Positions 25,911-34,935 are shown, numbered from the stretch's first letter. The stretch is DNA of 64,000 nt from Glycomyces sp040645615 (GCF_040645615.1 NZ_JBEYYO010000004.1:186001-250000), one strand, 5' to 3'. Notes: a model not told the origin generated them from the sequence alone. Numbers and translations: made by a program.

Positions 25911-25951
25911 GGTGCGGCCAAGTTCTGACTGGAATCTGGCTTGGCCGCACC
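25911..25951 (+). terminator. 12-bp hairpin terminator, long loop
   Basis: GGTGCGGCCAAG (25911-25922) pairs with CTTGGCCGCACC (25940-25951); the loop is 17 nt. Confidence 0.7.
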
Positions 25952-25974
25952 CACCACACGAAAGGAACAGTGCA

Positions 25975-27018
25975 GTGAATCTGCCAGTTTACAAGTCGGT
26001 GGGCGACTTCGCCTCCCTCGAACCGGGGACCGTCGCCGGCCTCGTCCCGCTGCTGTTCGACCAGCGGCCCTGCGAACAGCTCGTCGCGATCGCGATCGGG
26101 CCGAAAGGCCCGGTCCATCTCTCGGCCTGGCTGCTGACCGACCTCGACGCCGAAGACGGGCCTGATCGGTTCGAGACCGTCCTCGCCCCGGTCCAGGCCA
26201 GTGGAATCTGGTTGATCGGCTTCAGCGCCGACCTGACGAACATCGCCGCCGCCGTCGCCGGGCTCCTCGACTTCCTCGAGACGCCGAAATGGGGCAAACA
26301 CTGGACGGCCATCGCCGTCACCAACAACGGCCGCCAATGGGGCTACGTCGACGACCACATCGATCAGACCGATCCCGAACAGCTCCAGTCCGTACCGGTC
26401 CTCGATCCGCTCTGGGCGCACCTGGCCGCACTCACGGTGAAGGCGATGTGCGCCCGCGCGCTCGGTTTCGACGCGCCCGAGAACAAGGAGAGCCGTGCGA
26501 TGGAGGTCATCATCGCCGATCTCCGCGAAAGCATGTCCGATGAGGCCAGAGCACAGCGGCGCTGGGCGGACGAGCTCAGCCTGCTGGAAGCGATGGAGAT
26601 CGAAGACTCGATCTCCGCGGCGGCGGCGATCAACCTCGGCCAGGCCCTTGTCGACTCGCCCTCCCTCATGAGTTCGGCCTTGCACCGGATCGCCTCCTCG
26701 CCCGACCGGGCCGGAGTTGGTCTGTGGCGCAAGATCGTCGAGCACACCAGCGGCCAGGCGCAAAGCCTTGGGGCGATCCTTGCCGGATTCGCCGCTTGGC
26801 GGACCGGCGACGTCGCCACGGCGTGCGCTGCCGTCACGGTCGCCTACCCCGACCGCCAGCAGCAACCGGCCGCTCGGGTCCTTGCCGAACTGATGTCGAC
26901 CGGCATCAGCGCTGACGCGCTTCTGCCCACCGCGCCGGGGAGAGACGGCGAGGAAAACACTCCGCCTGACGACACCGAGCCGTCGAGCGAAGGCGGCGAA
27001 CCGGGAGCGGTGGCCTGA
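25975..27018 (+). CDS. DUF4192 domain protein
   Basis: This 347-aa protein starts at GTG 25975 behind GAAAGGAACAG, preferred over upstream codons inside the hairpin. The C-terminal part carries the DUF4192 signature near residues 255-300 (LGAILAGFAAWRTGDVATAC, then RVLAELMSTGISAD). The N-terminal part (VGDFASLEPGTVAGLVPLLF) also fits the family. DUF4192 proteins are widespread in actinobacteria with no established function. The C-terminal tail is acidic and disordered. The next gene starts 1 nt after the stop. Confidence 0.75.
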   Translation: MNLPVYKSVGDFASLEPGTVAGLVPLLFDQRPCEQLVAIAIGPKGPVHLSAWLLTDLDAEDGPDRFETVLAPVQASGIWLIGFSADLTNIAAAVAGLLDFLETPKWGKHWTAIAVTNNGRQWGYVDDHIDQTDPEQLQSVPVLDPLWAHLAALTVKAMCARALGFDAPENKESRAMEVIIADLRESMSDEARAQRRWADELSLLEAMEIEDSISAAAAINLGQALVDSPSLMSSALHRIASSPDRAGVGLWRKIVEHTSGQAQSLGAILAGFAAWRTGDVATACAAVTVAYPDRQQQPAARVLAELMSTGISADALLPTAPGRDGEENTPPDDTEPSSEGGEPGAVA

Positions 27019-27019
27019 C

Positions 27020-27508
27020 ATGCTCAACGCAACCGTTCACGAGCAGATCAACGCGGGGCTTCGCCAGTCACTCGCCGACTGCATGCCCACCGGCTCCGGC
27101 GGCATCATCGCCGTCCGGGACCTGCCCGAACAGTACGAGGTCGCCCCAATGGACGACCTCACGGCCGCCTACGGCGAACTCCGCATGACCGCACTCGGCG
27201 TCACCGACGCGCTCGCAGCACTCACCGCCGAGATCCGCTCCAACGCAAACGCTTCGGATGCACATTTGGTCGGGATCGGCCTGATCGGCCACGCGCCGAT
27301 CGGGACGATCGGCATGGTGGCCACGCTGCTGGCCGTTGTCGACGGCCACGTCCACCAGATCACCTGGCCGCACGAGCAGGCCATGCCGATCTGGGAGATC
27401 AAACCCAGAGCTGAGGTCGACGACGCGGGCTGCGCGGCGTATGCCGCTGCCGTCCAGGACCTCCTCGACGCCCTCGCCAGTGCGACCGAAGGCGGTGAGG
27501 AGCAGTGA
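27020..27508 (+). CDS. Hypothetical protein in DUF4192 operon
   Basis: This 162-aa protein starts at ATG 27020, just after the DUF4192 stop. It has a helical N-terminus, then a hydrophobic beta/alpha stretch (LVGIGLIGHAPIGTIGMVAT) and a C-terminal helix (AYAAAVQDLLDALASA). The hydrophobic stretch is broken by His/Gly and is probably a buried core, not a membrane span. It overlaps the next gene by 4 nt (GTGA). Family not recognised. Confidence 0.5.
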   Translation: MLNATVHEQINAGLRQSLADCMPTGSGGIIAVRDLPEQYEVAPMDDLTAAYGELRMTALGVTDALAALTAEIRSNANASDAHLVGIGLIGHAPIGTIGMVATLLAVVDGHVHQITWPHEQAMPIWEIKPRAEVDDAGCAAYAAAVQDLLDALASATEGGEEQ

Positions 27509-28467
27509 GTCGGGGTTTCCACGAGGCGTGCAACACCGCCCTACGCACGGCCATGGCCGACCTGTTCGGCTTCGACCGCGACGGCTGGACGCTCCTGGGG
27601 TGCTTCGATACCGGCGAGACGCTGGTGTGGAAGCCGCTCACCGAGATCGCCCAGGCTGTCGGTGACGCTCTGGCGCGGTTGTCGGCCGACGCGGGCGTCG
27701 CGCTCGCGATGGACACCGAGCTGACGGTCGGCTTCGCGGGCGCGACCTTCGAGGACCTCCCGTACCTGCGAGGGATCGCGGAGGTCCGATACGGCAGCAA
27801 TGACCAGGGGCGGCACGCAAACGCCCGTGCCGTCTTCGACGATGCGTGGCGGCACCTGGTGTCCTGGAAGGCCGACGAGGCCGCACCGGACTGGGAGCTG
27901 TTCAGCCCGCCGGACGTGGCCCAGTCGCCGCTCGCCACCGACACGGTGCTGACGGGCCTGCTCGGTGCCATTCTCGGAGCGCTTGAGCTGGGTCATCGCC
28001 AGGTGACCGAAGCGCAGCGGGAGCTGAGCACCTGCCTGCGCGACCTCGTCGCCGAATGCAACGAGACGGTCGTTCCGGCGGTGTTCCTCATCGTGCACCG
28101 AGGCGGAGCATGGGAGACCCACATTGCCGGTGATCTGACCGTACAAGTGGGGGCGAAGGTGGAGTCGGGAATGAGCGTGGCCGACGCGGTCGGTGCGCTC
28201 GCGGCCGACATCGAGACCGACCCGCCCGCCGTAATCCCGACCCTCCGAGGGGTGGGCACCATCGTCCACTACGACACCGAAGACGGCGGCGCCCACGCCA
28301 GCCTGGTCGCACTCTGCGACCAGGCCCTGCATGCCGCCTCGTGGGTCCTCGGGCACGACCGGCCTGACTGGCAGATCCTCCCGGTCCCGGCCGCCGATCC
28401 CGACTACTGGGCCATGGTCTCGGCGTACACCCGCCTGACCGACGCAATCCGCGGCGATAAGCGCTAA
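27505..28467 (+). CDS. Hypothetical protein, two-part repeat organisation
   Basis: This 320-aa protein starts at GTG 27505 and is translationally coupled to its neighbour. The two halves look similar: each has a helix, then a beta strand reporting a value (GWTLLGCFDTGETLVW; AVFLIVHRGGAWETHI), a helix with AVG.ALA (AQAVGDALARLSAD; ADAVGALAADIETD), and a tryptophan-containing tail (SWKADEAAPDWELF; SWVLGHDRPDWQIL). This indicates an internal duplication. The preceding 162-aa gene resembles one such unit (GHVHQITW, ALAALTAEI, MPIWEI). The function is unknown. Confidence 0.55.
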   Translation: MSRGFHEACNTALRTAMADLFGFDRDGWTLLGCFDTGETLVWKPLTEIAQAVGDALARLSADAGVALAMDTELTVGFAGATFEDLPYLRGIAEVRYGSNDQGRHANARAVFDDAWRHLVSWKADEAAPDWELFSPPDVAQSPLATDTVLTGLLGAILGALELGHRQVTEAQRELSTCLRDLVAECNETVVPAVFLIVHRGGAWETHIAGDLTVQVGAKVESGMSVADAVGALAADIETDPPAVIPTLRGVGTIVHYDTEDGGAHASLVALCDQALHAASWVLGHDRPDWQILPVPAADPDYWAMVSAYTRLTDAIRGDKR

Positions 28468-28477
28468 CGCCGCCTCA

Positions 28478-28507
28478 CCGCCGGGCAGGCGAAAGCCTGC
28501 CCGGCGG
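28478..28507 (+). terminator. 13-bp perfect hairpin with GAAA loop
   Basis: CCGCCGGGCAGGC (28478-28490) pairs exactly with GCCTGCCCGGCGG (28495-28507) around a GAAA tetraloop. Confidence 0.9.
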
Positions 28508-28682
28508 CCAAACCCGGCCCGCCACGCGCTACCGGCCTCTGACGGCCTGGCATTCGGGGCAAGCACTCCGGACACCGCGAGGTCGCCCCGCGCCACGCCC
28601 TCACCAGACCTGCATCGACGCGTGAGAACGCGAGAAATCCAGAACCCACCAACCATTCGACTCCACGAAGGAGCACACCATC

Positions 28683-30086
28683 ATGCCAACTGCAACCTGC
28701 TGGAATTGTCACCGGCTACTGTCCGAAGCCGCCCCCAGCCCTCACTTCTGCAACGAGGAATGCGCCCTCAGCTACTGGACGCGGCCGAGTCCACCGCCCG
28801 AAACCGGACGAGACAGCGTCGACCGTGAAGCACTCCGGGCAGCCCAAGACCAGGCCCGAAGCGACTGGGAGGCCGAACGCGTCCGCTTCAGCGACCTCGC
28901 CGAATCCCTCGCCCCGGCCCTGCTCGCGCTTTGTGACAACGGCTGGAGCCTGCGATCGATCGCCGAAGCCGCCCACATCAGTACGTTCCTGCCCGCCCGC
29001 CTGCTCGATGCCTACATCAACCGGGCCGCAGATCCTGACGCGGTCGACAGGTGCCGCACGTTCCTCGACTGCGGACACGGCTACCGCCTACTCGACTCCT
29101 GCCCATCCTGCGACGCCGACGAGGAGCACACCGAAGCCGCCTGCGACCCACCGGATGACGAGGGTGTTCACCGCCTCGGCGAAGGTGTCCTGGGCTGGAC
29201 CCAAGTCGAAGCCGACACCGGCAGATGGGGCACGGTCCTCCTCACCGACGCCACCGGAGGGCGCGTCCAATTCCCCGCCGCACCGCACGGCCAACGGGGC
29301 ACCCTAACCGCCACGGTCCTGGCACATCGTTCCGCCGCCTACACCGGTACTCGCGACCGCCCCGCCACGGGGCACACCACCTCCATCGGTGAGGTGGTGG
29401 AGCTCGGGTGTGGAGAGCTGTTCTGCGACGCCGATGTCGAAGGTGCTGCCGCCATCGCTCTCGGAGTCCGCCCACCCTGGACCGAGGCACACCACCTCGG
29501 CTGGCTCGATATCGACGCGCTGCACCAGGTCGTCGGCCAACAGGTCCGGCTCGATTTCACTCCCGAGCCCGACCAAAGCACGATCCGCGCCCACCTCTCC
29601 TGGGACGCTTCCGGTCACCTTCCCTCAGCCTCCGGTGACCCTTTCGGCCGTCACCAACGCGTCAGCGTCCTTCTCACCGCGCTGCTGACCGAACAGTTCC
29701 TGGCCGGTACTGGCGGCACGACGAGGAGCCTATGGGCGCTCGACCGTACTGGCCGAGCCGTAACTGCCGCGCCCGTTGTCACGGCCGAGGGCATCGCCCA
29801 GACCGAGGCCGAAGGGGTCGAACTCTTCACCGTCATCCGTAGCGCCCAGAGCCCACCGGTCGGTCCCGGCACCGAGCGTCTCGGCCTCGCCTGGTGCATG
29901 ACCTCCGACCTGACCTGGCAGATCGGCGGCATCACCGCCGTCATCGCCGGGCGGGTCCATCGCCTCTCCTACGACCGCGATAACGATGACATCCGAGCAG
30001 GCCACGACGAGTTCGATCGCTGGAGCGAGGCCGAGTCGGGCCTTGTCGCCGCACTTGCTGCCTCGAACGCCTGGCGAACCGTATAA
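28683..30086 (+). CDS. GRWGTV-family paralog 4: zinc-ribbon + family domain + C-terminal repeat-like domain
   Basis: This 467-aa protein starts at ATG 28683. Residues 1-30 form a zinc-ribbon-like site (CWNC, then CNEEC). Residues 55-140 are helical with an HTH-like piece (NGWSLRSIAEAAHISTFLPA), followed by CGHGYRLLDSCPSC (a second zinc site). Residues about 160-300 are the GRWGTV domain (GEGVLGWTQVEADTGRWGTV; GTLTATVL; ALGVRPPW; QQVRLDF). Residues 310-467 resemble the duplicated unit of the 27505 gene (RTKS-like helix, MTSDLTWQIGGITAVIAG, then YDRDNDD). The protein therefore joins modules found separately in its neighbours. A strong terminator follows. Confidence 0.6.
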   Translation: MPTATCWNCHRLLSEAAPSPHFCNEECALSYWTRPSPPPETGRDSVDREALRAAQDQARSDWEAERVRFSDLAESLAPALLALCDNGWSLRSIAEAAHISTFLPARLLDAYINRAADPDAVDRCRTFLDCGHGYRLLDSCPSCDADEEHTEAACDPPDDEGVHRLGEGVLGWTQVEADTGRWGTVLLTDATGGRVQFPAAPHGQRGTLTATVLAHRSAAYTGTRDRPATGHTTSIGEVVELGCGELFCDADVEGAAAIALGVRPPWTEAHHLGWLDIDALHQVVGQQVRLDFTPEPDQSTIRAHLSWDASGHLPSASGDPFGRHQRVSVLLTALLTEQFLAGTGGTTRSLWALDRTGRAVTAAPVVTAEGIAQTEAEGVELFTVIRSAQSPPVGPGTERLGLAWCMTSDLTWQIGGITAVIAGRVHRLSYDRDNDDIRAGHDEFDRWSEAESGLVAALAASNAWRTV

Positions 30087-30095
30087 CCGCCATCA

Positions 30096-30147
30096 AGAGA
30101 GACTGTGTGTGAGGGAGCCCAAACGCTCACGCACAGTCGCTCTTTTT
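30096..30147 (+). terminator. Rho-independent terminator
   Basis: An 18-bp stem (30096-30113 with 30126-30143, one mismatch and one wobble) is followed by TTTTT (30143-30147), just after the stop at 30086. Confidence 0.88.
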
Positions 30148-30233
30148 CTTCGTTACTATCATCCATTATGGATAATGGGAAACGATAGCGAACTAACGTC
30201 TTCACGAATACAGGCAGGGCGAAGGAAGTTTAG

Positions 30234-30920
30234 TCAAAGCCCGCCGGTAGCGGCCAGTGCCGTTGCCCACCAGCAACCGCCCAAGAGTGCGGGGCCGAGT
30301 GGAAGGTACGGCCCAGTGCTGCTTCGCCCGAGACGGACCATCGCGATGGTGGTCCACCACAACAAGCACGCCAGTACCAGCCCCGTCCACAACACGGGGA
30401 CTGACCACCATCCCAGGTAGAGACCGACAACTCCCAGAAGGGCAACGTCGCCAAGACCGATCTGGTCGCTGGCGCCTTTCCACCACGCCCATCCAACCAC
30501 AACGACGATAAGTCCAGAGGAGACCGCTCGCACCAAATGGCTTGCGCTGCCCGACCACAAAGCGTCGACGCTAAAGGTCACGAGAGCGGCAAGAGCCATG
30601 ATTGTCAAGATTGGAAACGGCAAGAACATCGAACGCAAGTCAATCCATGCTAGACCTGGGGCGATCGCTGCGAACAACACAAACACCGATGATCCAGGCC
30701 GGGCCGATACCAACTGAGCCATCACTATCGCGCTAACTGCCGATGCCACCGAAACCCCCGCTAGGGCCCGCCGACCCCCACGCCCACCCTTCGGAGCGAA
30801 ATCCGCGTTGGCAGGTTCAAGCATCTCAGCGATCTTCCACATCACGATCGCGATCGCGAAACTGCCGAACAGTATTCTGCTTACATCATGCAGCGAGAGT
30901 GGAAGATTGAGTGTGATCAT
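30234..30920 (-). CDS. Prepilin peptidase (A24 family, TadV/CpaA-like)
   Basis: This 228-aa, highly hydrophobic protein starts at ATG 30920. It has about seven membrane segments. Two aspartates sit in the family positions: WIDLRSMFLP (Asp near residue 93) and GLGDVALLGVVGLY (Asp in GxGD near residue 157). Type IV prepilin peptidases of this short form lack the methylase half and cleave Flp-type pilins. No other gene of the pilus is next to it; the Tad operon at 55.4-64 kb is the likely client. Confidence 0.88.
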   Translation of the reverse strand: MITLNLPLSLHDVSRILFGSFAIAIVMWKIAEMLEPANADFAPKGGRGGRRALAGVSVASAVSAIVMAQLVSARPGSSVFVLFAAIAPGLAWIDLRSMFLPFPILTIMALAALVTFSVDALWSGSASHLVRAVSSGLIVVVVGWAWWKGASDQIGLGDVALLGVVGLYLGWWSVPVLWTGLVLACLLWWTTIAMVRLGRSSTGPYLPLGPALLGGCWWATALAATGGL

Positions 30921-31029
30921 AATGATACTTCACATAAGGGCAGATAGATATGATCCGCTATTCCCTACTTCACGCATCTAGCCCCGTTGATTGCACAAAT
31001 GCACGCGCATCATTCGGGATGCTGCTTAT
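30921..31029. other. AT-richer spacer, no gene
   Basis: A short AT-richer stretch upstream of the prepilin peptidase gene, probably containing its promoter. No clear motif pair is assigned. Confidence 0.4.
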
Positions 31030-31396
31030 CTAAGACACTGCTGCGATTCGGACCGTAGAGATACATGGACACATCCGAAAGCTTGATGCCAGAGGCGAAA
31101 TATCAGCAGAGATCGTCGCTGCCAACCACGTCCCGAAAACACCCTCCTGCTGGCACGGGCCTACCACTTCGTTCGGCCCACGACTTAAGCTCTCCAGGAC
31201 GTTTCGAGTTCCGGCGAGAATGCACACTGCCAATGCGTGTGGCTGCCTTGATGTACTCACTCAGTGTCTGCCGCAAGATGGATGCCTCGTCTCCGGGCAT
31301 CTCGATCTGGTAAAGATTATGATCGAGGCCGAATACTACACTTTCTGTTGTGAGCGCATCGTTGAAATCATTTGGATTACTAGCCTGGGGGCCCAT
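31030..31396 (-). pseudogene. Lsr2-like gene, frameshifted
   Basis: Reading leftward from 31396, the frame gives SVVFGLDHNLYQIEMPGDEA and SILRQTLSEYIKAATRIG, a good match to the Lsr2 N-terminal dimerisation domain. It then gives LKSWAERSGR, like the start of the Lsr2 C-terminal DNA-binding domain. The expected continuation (here ATISADISPLASSF) is found in another phase between 31030 and 31170. The gene is therefore broken by a frameshift. Lsr2 is an H-NS-like xenogeneic silencer; a copy on a mobile element would be expected to silence it. Confidence 0.65.
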
Positions 31397-31663
31397 TTGT
31401 GTGTCCCTTCAACTCGACGGTTCAACTGAGTTGCCAGCCGTCATATATATGAGAAACTGACGTAACCAATCTTGTCAGATGCATAACAGTTATCAACAAA
31501 TCAACAGACAGATTCTTCGTCGACGTTTCCAGTACTACTAGAAAATTCGAGATGTTTGGGCCATGATCGAGCTTTTCAAGTATTCAGGCGCATTATTACT
31601 GGAATAGTCCAAACTAAGATGCCTGTCGACCCGAGAAACGCGAATGTCCGAATCTAGATCCGA
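31397..31663. other. AT-rich non-coding region
   Basis: About 270 bases, clearly AT-richer than the rest of the window, upstream of the Lsr2 remnant and before the IS debris. It probably held the Lsr2 promoter. No gene is supported. Confidence 0.45.
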
Positions 31664-32300
31664 TCACCGCAAGGCGTCTGGCGTCGTAGAGAGCTGCGCA
31701 AGCACCTCCGAAAGCTTGATGCCCCAGAAGCCCTTCGTTTGTCGGCGCGGACCCGGTGAGGACGGACGCGTGGCTGCCCCTATGCGATGCGGGGAACGCG
31801 GGCTTTCCCCTGAACGGGTTCGAATTGCAGCGAGCCCCCGGCACTGCCCGGCCGTGATCACGATTGACATCGGCTTGTGGTCCTGTTCGGCGGTCAGGTG
31901 CAGCTTGATGGTGCACCCGCCGCACGACCGCCCCAGGCCGTGGTCTCCGGGCTCAACGAAGACACTGTCCGGCGGTTCCTTCTACAGGTTCGCCCTGCTT
32001 GCAGGCCCGGCCGCATGCTGACGAGCGCGGCACACTGTGGAGCCGACGCTCAGGTCCCACGTGATCGCGTCGCTCGCGTCGGCAAAAGACTGGAGCCAGG
32101 TGAGGATCCGCTGCCCGCGGCGGAAGAGGTCGTAGACCCGGCCCCATGGTCCGTACTCAATGGGCACGTCCCGCCGCCGAACCCCGAACCGTATGCCGCC
32201 GATCAACTGCCGCCGAGGCTAGATGGGCGGCCGCCCCGCCCTGGCGCCTTTCAACAACAACAGCTCCACCAATTTTCACGCAGGCCTTTGGCGCCATTGC
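31664..32300 (-). mobile_element. Degenerate IS5-family transposase remnant
   Basis: In different phases on the minus strand the region reads RGGRPSSLGGS, then DVPIEYGPWGRVYDLFRRGQ, AITWDLSVGSTVCRARQHAA, and GDHGLGRSCGGCTIKLHL followed by KPMSIVITAGQ. These are consecutive conserved blocks of IS5-family transposases (the GPW..V.DLFRRW, VDSTV.RAHQHAAG and GRSRGG..TK.H motifs). At least two frameshifts and a degraded 3' half make it inactive. A 16-base word (CCGAAAGCTTGATGCC) in its 3' end recurs at 31076-31091. Confidence 0.75.
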
Positions 32301-32617
32301 TGATCGCGTGGACGGACCAGTTTCTGGTCGGGATCGGCAAGGTCAGCTCATCCGCCCGTGCCGCCTCGATGCGCAGCTTCGTGGAGGAGGCGCGGGCCAG
32401 CACAAACGGGAGCCAACCTTGTAGAGACGCGGCCCAGGCGCGGAGAGTTGCCGTAGACCTCGTCGCCGGTCCCCAATACCTCCGAGGGGCCGGCGGGGCC
32501 GGGGCCGGAAGGTCCCGGAGGTCGTGAGGGAACCAGATCAGCCCTCACCTTCTGTCAAAACCAACCTTCATGGGTTTAGTACTAGACCAGTTTGACGGAG
32601 TCAAATAGTCTTGAGAA
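32301..32617. other. Non-coding region between IS remnant and NACHT gene
   Basis: About 320 bases. The first part is GC-rich debris with no recognised coding pattern. The last 80 bases are AT-rich and should carry the promoter of the NACHT gene. A possible -35 TTGACG lies at 32591-32596, with AATAGT downstream at 32604-32609, but the spacing is too short to assign. Confidence 0.4.
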
Positions 32618-34900
32618 ATGACAGTAAAGCGCCCATCCATTAATTCTCTGGCGTTCGCTCTCGCCTTCTTCGTGGCAATTTCTGTGCTTTCATGGGTGTT
32701 TTGGATGATCTCTGGTTCAACCGGTAGCAGCAAGGCCCTCACAGTTTTCGCCGCGTCCGTGGGTATCGTTGGGGCGCTTTCGTCGATCGCTGGAATCGCA
32801 ACGATGCCGCGCCGAGATGCGAAGACAGCGAAGGACCATGAAGCGGCGCTACGCGAAACTTGCCAAGACTCGTTTCGCCGGATTCTCCAGCAACAATGGT
32901 CTGCCGAAGCCATCACTCTTGGATTGCGCCCAAATCCGGTCAGAATTAAACTATCGCTTTTGGAAAAACTGGGAGACACACGTGCATCAAAACTAGCCCG
33001 CAAGCATCTTCAATCGAATGAAATCACCGTCTCAGACCTGCCGTTGTTTTGGAACAATCTCATACATCCGCGCCGACTTTATATCGTCGGTGAACCAGGA
33101 AGTGGGAAAACCTCCGCGGCCATTTTTTTGACGGACTACCTGAGTCATTCCAGTGAATCAACTGATCCATTTCCTGTGTATCTCAACATGGCAAGCTGGG
33201 ATGGAGTATCGGGATTTCGTGAGTGGATCATCACCAGCGCGACGAAACGATTTCCCGTTCTTGCGACAAAACTTTCCGATCGCACCGTTGCTGAGGCACT
33301 CTATGATGAAAATCTAATCGTACCAGTCTTGGACGGATTGGATGAACTTGCTTCCCAAGAGCTACGTGCAACCGCGCTGCGTGCCCTGTACAACGTAGCA
33401 ACCTCATCTGGAATACCATTCATTCTGACATCACAGTCATGTGTTGCAAACGACTCCAGCAATCAAATCGGCTTGACCACTCCAAACATGGTTGCAATGG
33501 CAATGCAGCCTATTGACCCTTCGGAGGTCATAGAATTTTTGACTATGGGGCAACTCGATGACGGTCATTGGGACGGCGTTGCGTCCGAGATCGCCAACCC
33601 TTTTAACCCAGTCGCCCAGTGCCTGACGAACCCGCTGATGGCATTTCTTTGCAAGCAGTCGTATCAAGACCGTAGTACAAATCCCGAGGATCTTCTGCAA
33701 TTCAACTTTGCACACGAGGTAGAGATGCACCTGATCACTGGGTTTTTGCCCGCCAAGTACGGCAAGGCAGCGAAGCATGTGGGGAGAGATTCAAAGAAAT
33801 CTCACCCCTACAGTTGGCCACAGGCGCTTCAGTGGCTGACTTTCCTTGCTGAGCATCTCCAACGAGATGACCGCAGCATCGATTGGTGGAGGCTGCCTAC
33901 GATCCGGCGACATCGAGTTTGGGTAGGAGGAATTGAATCCGCAGTCCTTGCGGTCGCAAGTTGCATGCTTACTGGGTTGATTCTCGGAGGGATTCTCGCA
34001 TACACACAAATTGTCCCGGATGTCGAAACAACTGGTGAGTTTGCGACAATAATGGAACGTGGACGTGCTCGTTTCCAGGACATGTACCAGCACGCGCATG
34101 CCCGAGGGCTTGAGATCGCGCTGTCTTCATTGGTAGCGGGACTCCTGGTCGTGATATCTATGTCAGGCCCGTTTGCACTACTCTTCGGTCTACCGACTAT
34201 TCTCATTAATAAATCGCGCGAGAAAATTCCAGTTCAGATCGGATTCAGTTCAAAGAGTTTCCGACAGGCCATGCTCTATGTTAATTCGAGCGCGGGATTC
34301 TGGATCATCGGATCGAGTATTGGAGGACTGTTCCTAGCTGCATTCTTCGGCGGATTGGGCGAACACCTTTTCGGTGACAAACCAACCGACATCACTCTCG
34401 GAGACTCGATCGTTGTAACGGCGTGCGGACTTATTCTCGGAGTCATAGTTACTATATGGGTTTACGTATTCGGAATTATCGGCCAATTTGGTAGAATATT
34501 TGCAACTCCAGCGCACGAGGCAAGGAACTTTTCAAGCGCGAGAGCTTCAGTTCGCGATGGACGTTCAGCAACGATTCTCTCATGCTCTTCATTTTTTGCA
34601 GTTGGGTTTACTATCGTAGCGAGCATCGCCTTGCCGCTAATAGGTTGGCAAGGAGCGATCGTACTCGCAACTGCCTTCGGTCTCAGCGCCGCATTGCTTG
34701 GAATTTTCTATCATGACAACCCATGGCCGAGATACAAGATCTCACTGCTCGTCGCCTCGGGGCAGTGGAGCAAAAACTTGCCACGGAACTTCATTGAATT
34801 TCTCGAGGACGCGCATAGAAGAGGTGTTCTGCGGCAAGTTGGCGCATCCTATCAATTCCGGCACCAGCTCATTCAGGAGTACTTGATCCGGCGAACGTAG
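32618..34900 (+). CDS. Membrane-associated NACHT/STAND NTPase
   Basis: This 760-aa protein starts at ATG 32618. Two N-terminal hydrophobic helices (about residues 10-30 and 38-58) precede the NTPase. Walker A YIVGEPGSGKTS is near residue 153 and Walker B VPVLDGLDEL near residue 230, with the DGLDE pattern of NACHT proteins. The C-terminal third has six to eight membrane segments (about 430-680) and ends in a soluble QFRHQLIQEYLIRR motif like the HxxxQEYL winged-helix end of NACHT modules. Bacterial NACHT proteins include anti-phage sensors; the polytopic C-terminus could be a membrane-disrupting effector. The gene is visibly AT-richer than its neighbours, suggesting separate acquisition. Confidence 0.8.
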   Translation: MTVKRPSINSLAFALAFFVAISVLSWVFWMISGSTGSSKALTVFAASVGIVGALSSIAGIATMPRRDAKTAKDHEAALRETCQDSFRRILQQQWSAEAITLGLRPNPVRIKLSLLEKLGDTRASKLARKHLQSNEITVSDLPLFWNNLIHPRRLYIVGEPGSGKTSAAIFLTDYLSHSSESTDPFPVYLNMASWDGVSGFREWIITSATKRFPVLATKLSDRTVAEALYDENLIVPVLDGLDELASQELRATALRALYNVATSSGIPFILTSQSCVANDSSNQIGLTTPNMVAMAMQPIDPSEVIEFLTMGQLDDGHWDGVASEIANPFNPVAQCLTNPLMAFLCKQSYQDRSTNPEDLLQFNFAHEVEMHLITGFLPAKYGKAAKHVGRDSKKSHPYSWPQALQWLTFLAEHLQRDDRSIDWWRLPTIRRHRVWVGGIESAVLAVASCMLTGLILGGILAYTQIVPDVETTGEFATIMERGRARFQDMYQHAHARGLEIALSSLVAGLLVVISMSGPFALLFGLPTILINKSREKIPVQIGFSSKSFRQAMLYVNSSAGFWIIGSSIGGLFLAAFFGGLGEHLFGDKPTDITLGDSIVVTACGLILGVIVTIWVYVFGIIGQFGRIFATPAHEARNFSSARASVRDGRSATILSCSSFFAVGFTIVASIALPLIGWQGAIVLATAFGLSAALLGIFYHDNPWPRYKISLLVASGQWSKNLPRNFIEFLEDAHRRGVLRQVGASYQFRHQLIQEYLIRRT

Positions 34901-34935
34901 CGAACACGGTCGGAGTATTTGGCGAACCTCGCAGT

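Noticed and set aside
24937..27027. A 696-codon open frame on the minus strand opposite the GRWGTV and DUF4192 genes
   Set aside because: It mirrors several well-supported plus-strand genes with ribosome-binding sites and terminators; its protein has no fold-like pattern. GC-rich third positions leave the opposite strand open.
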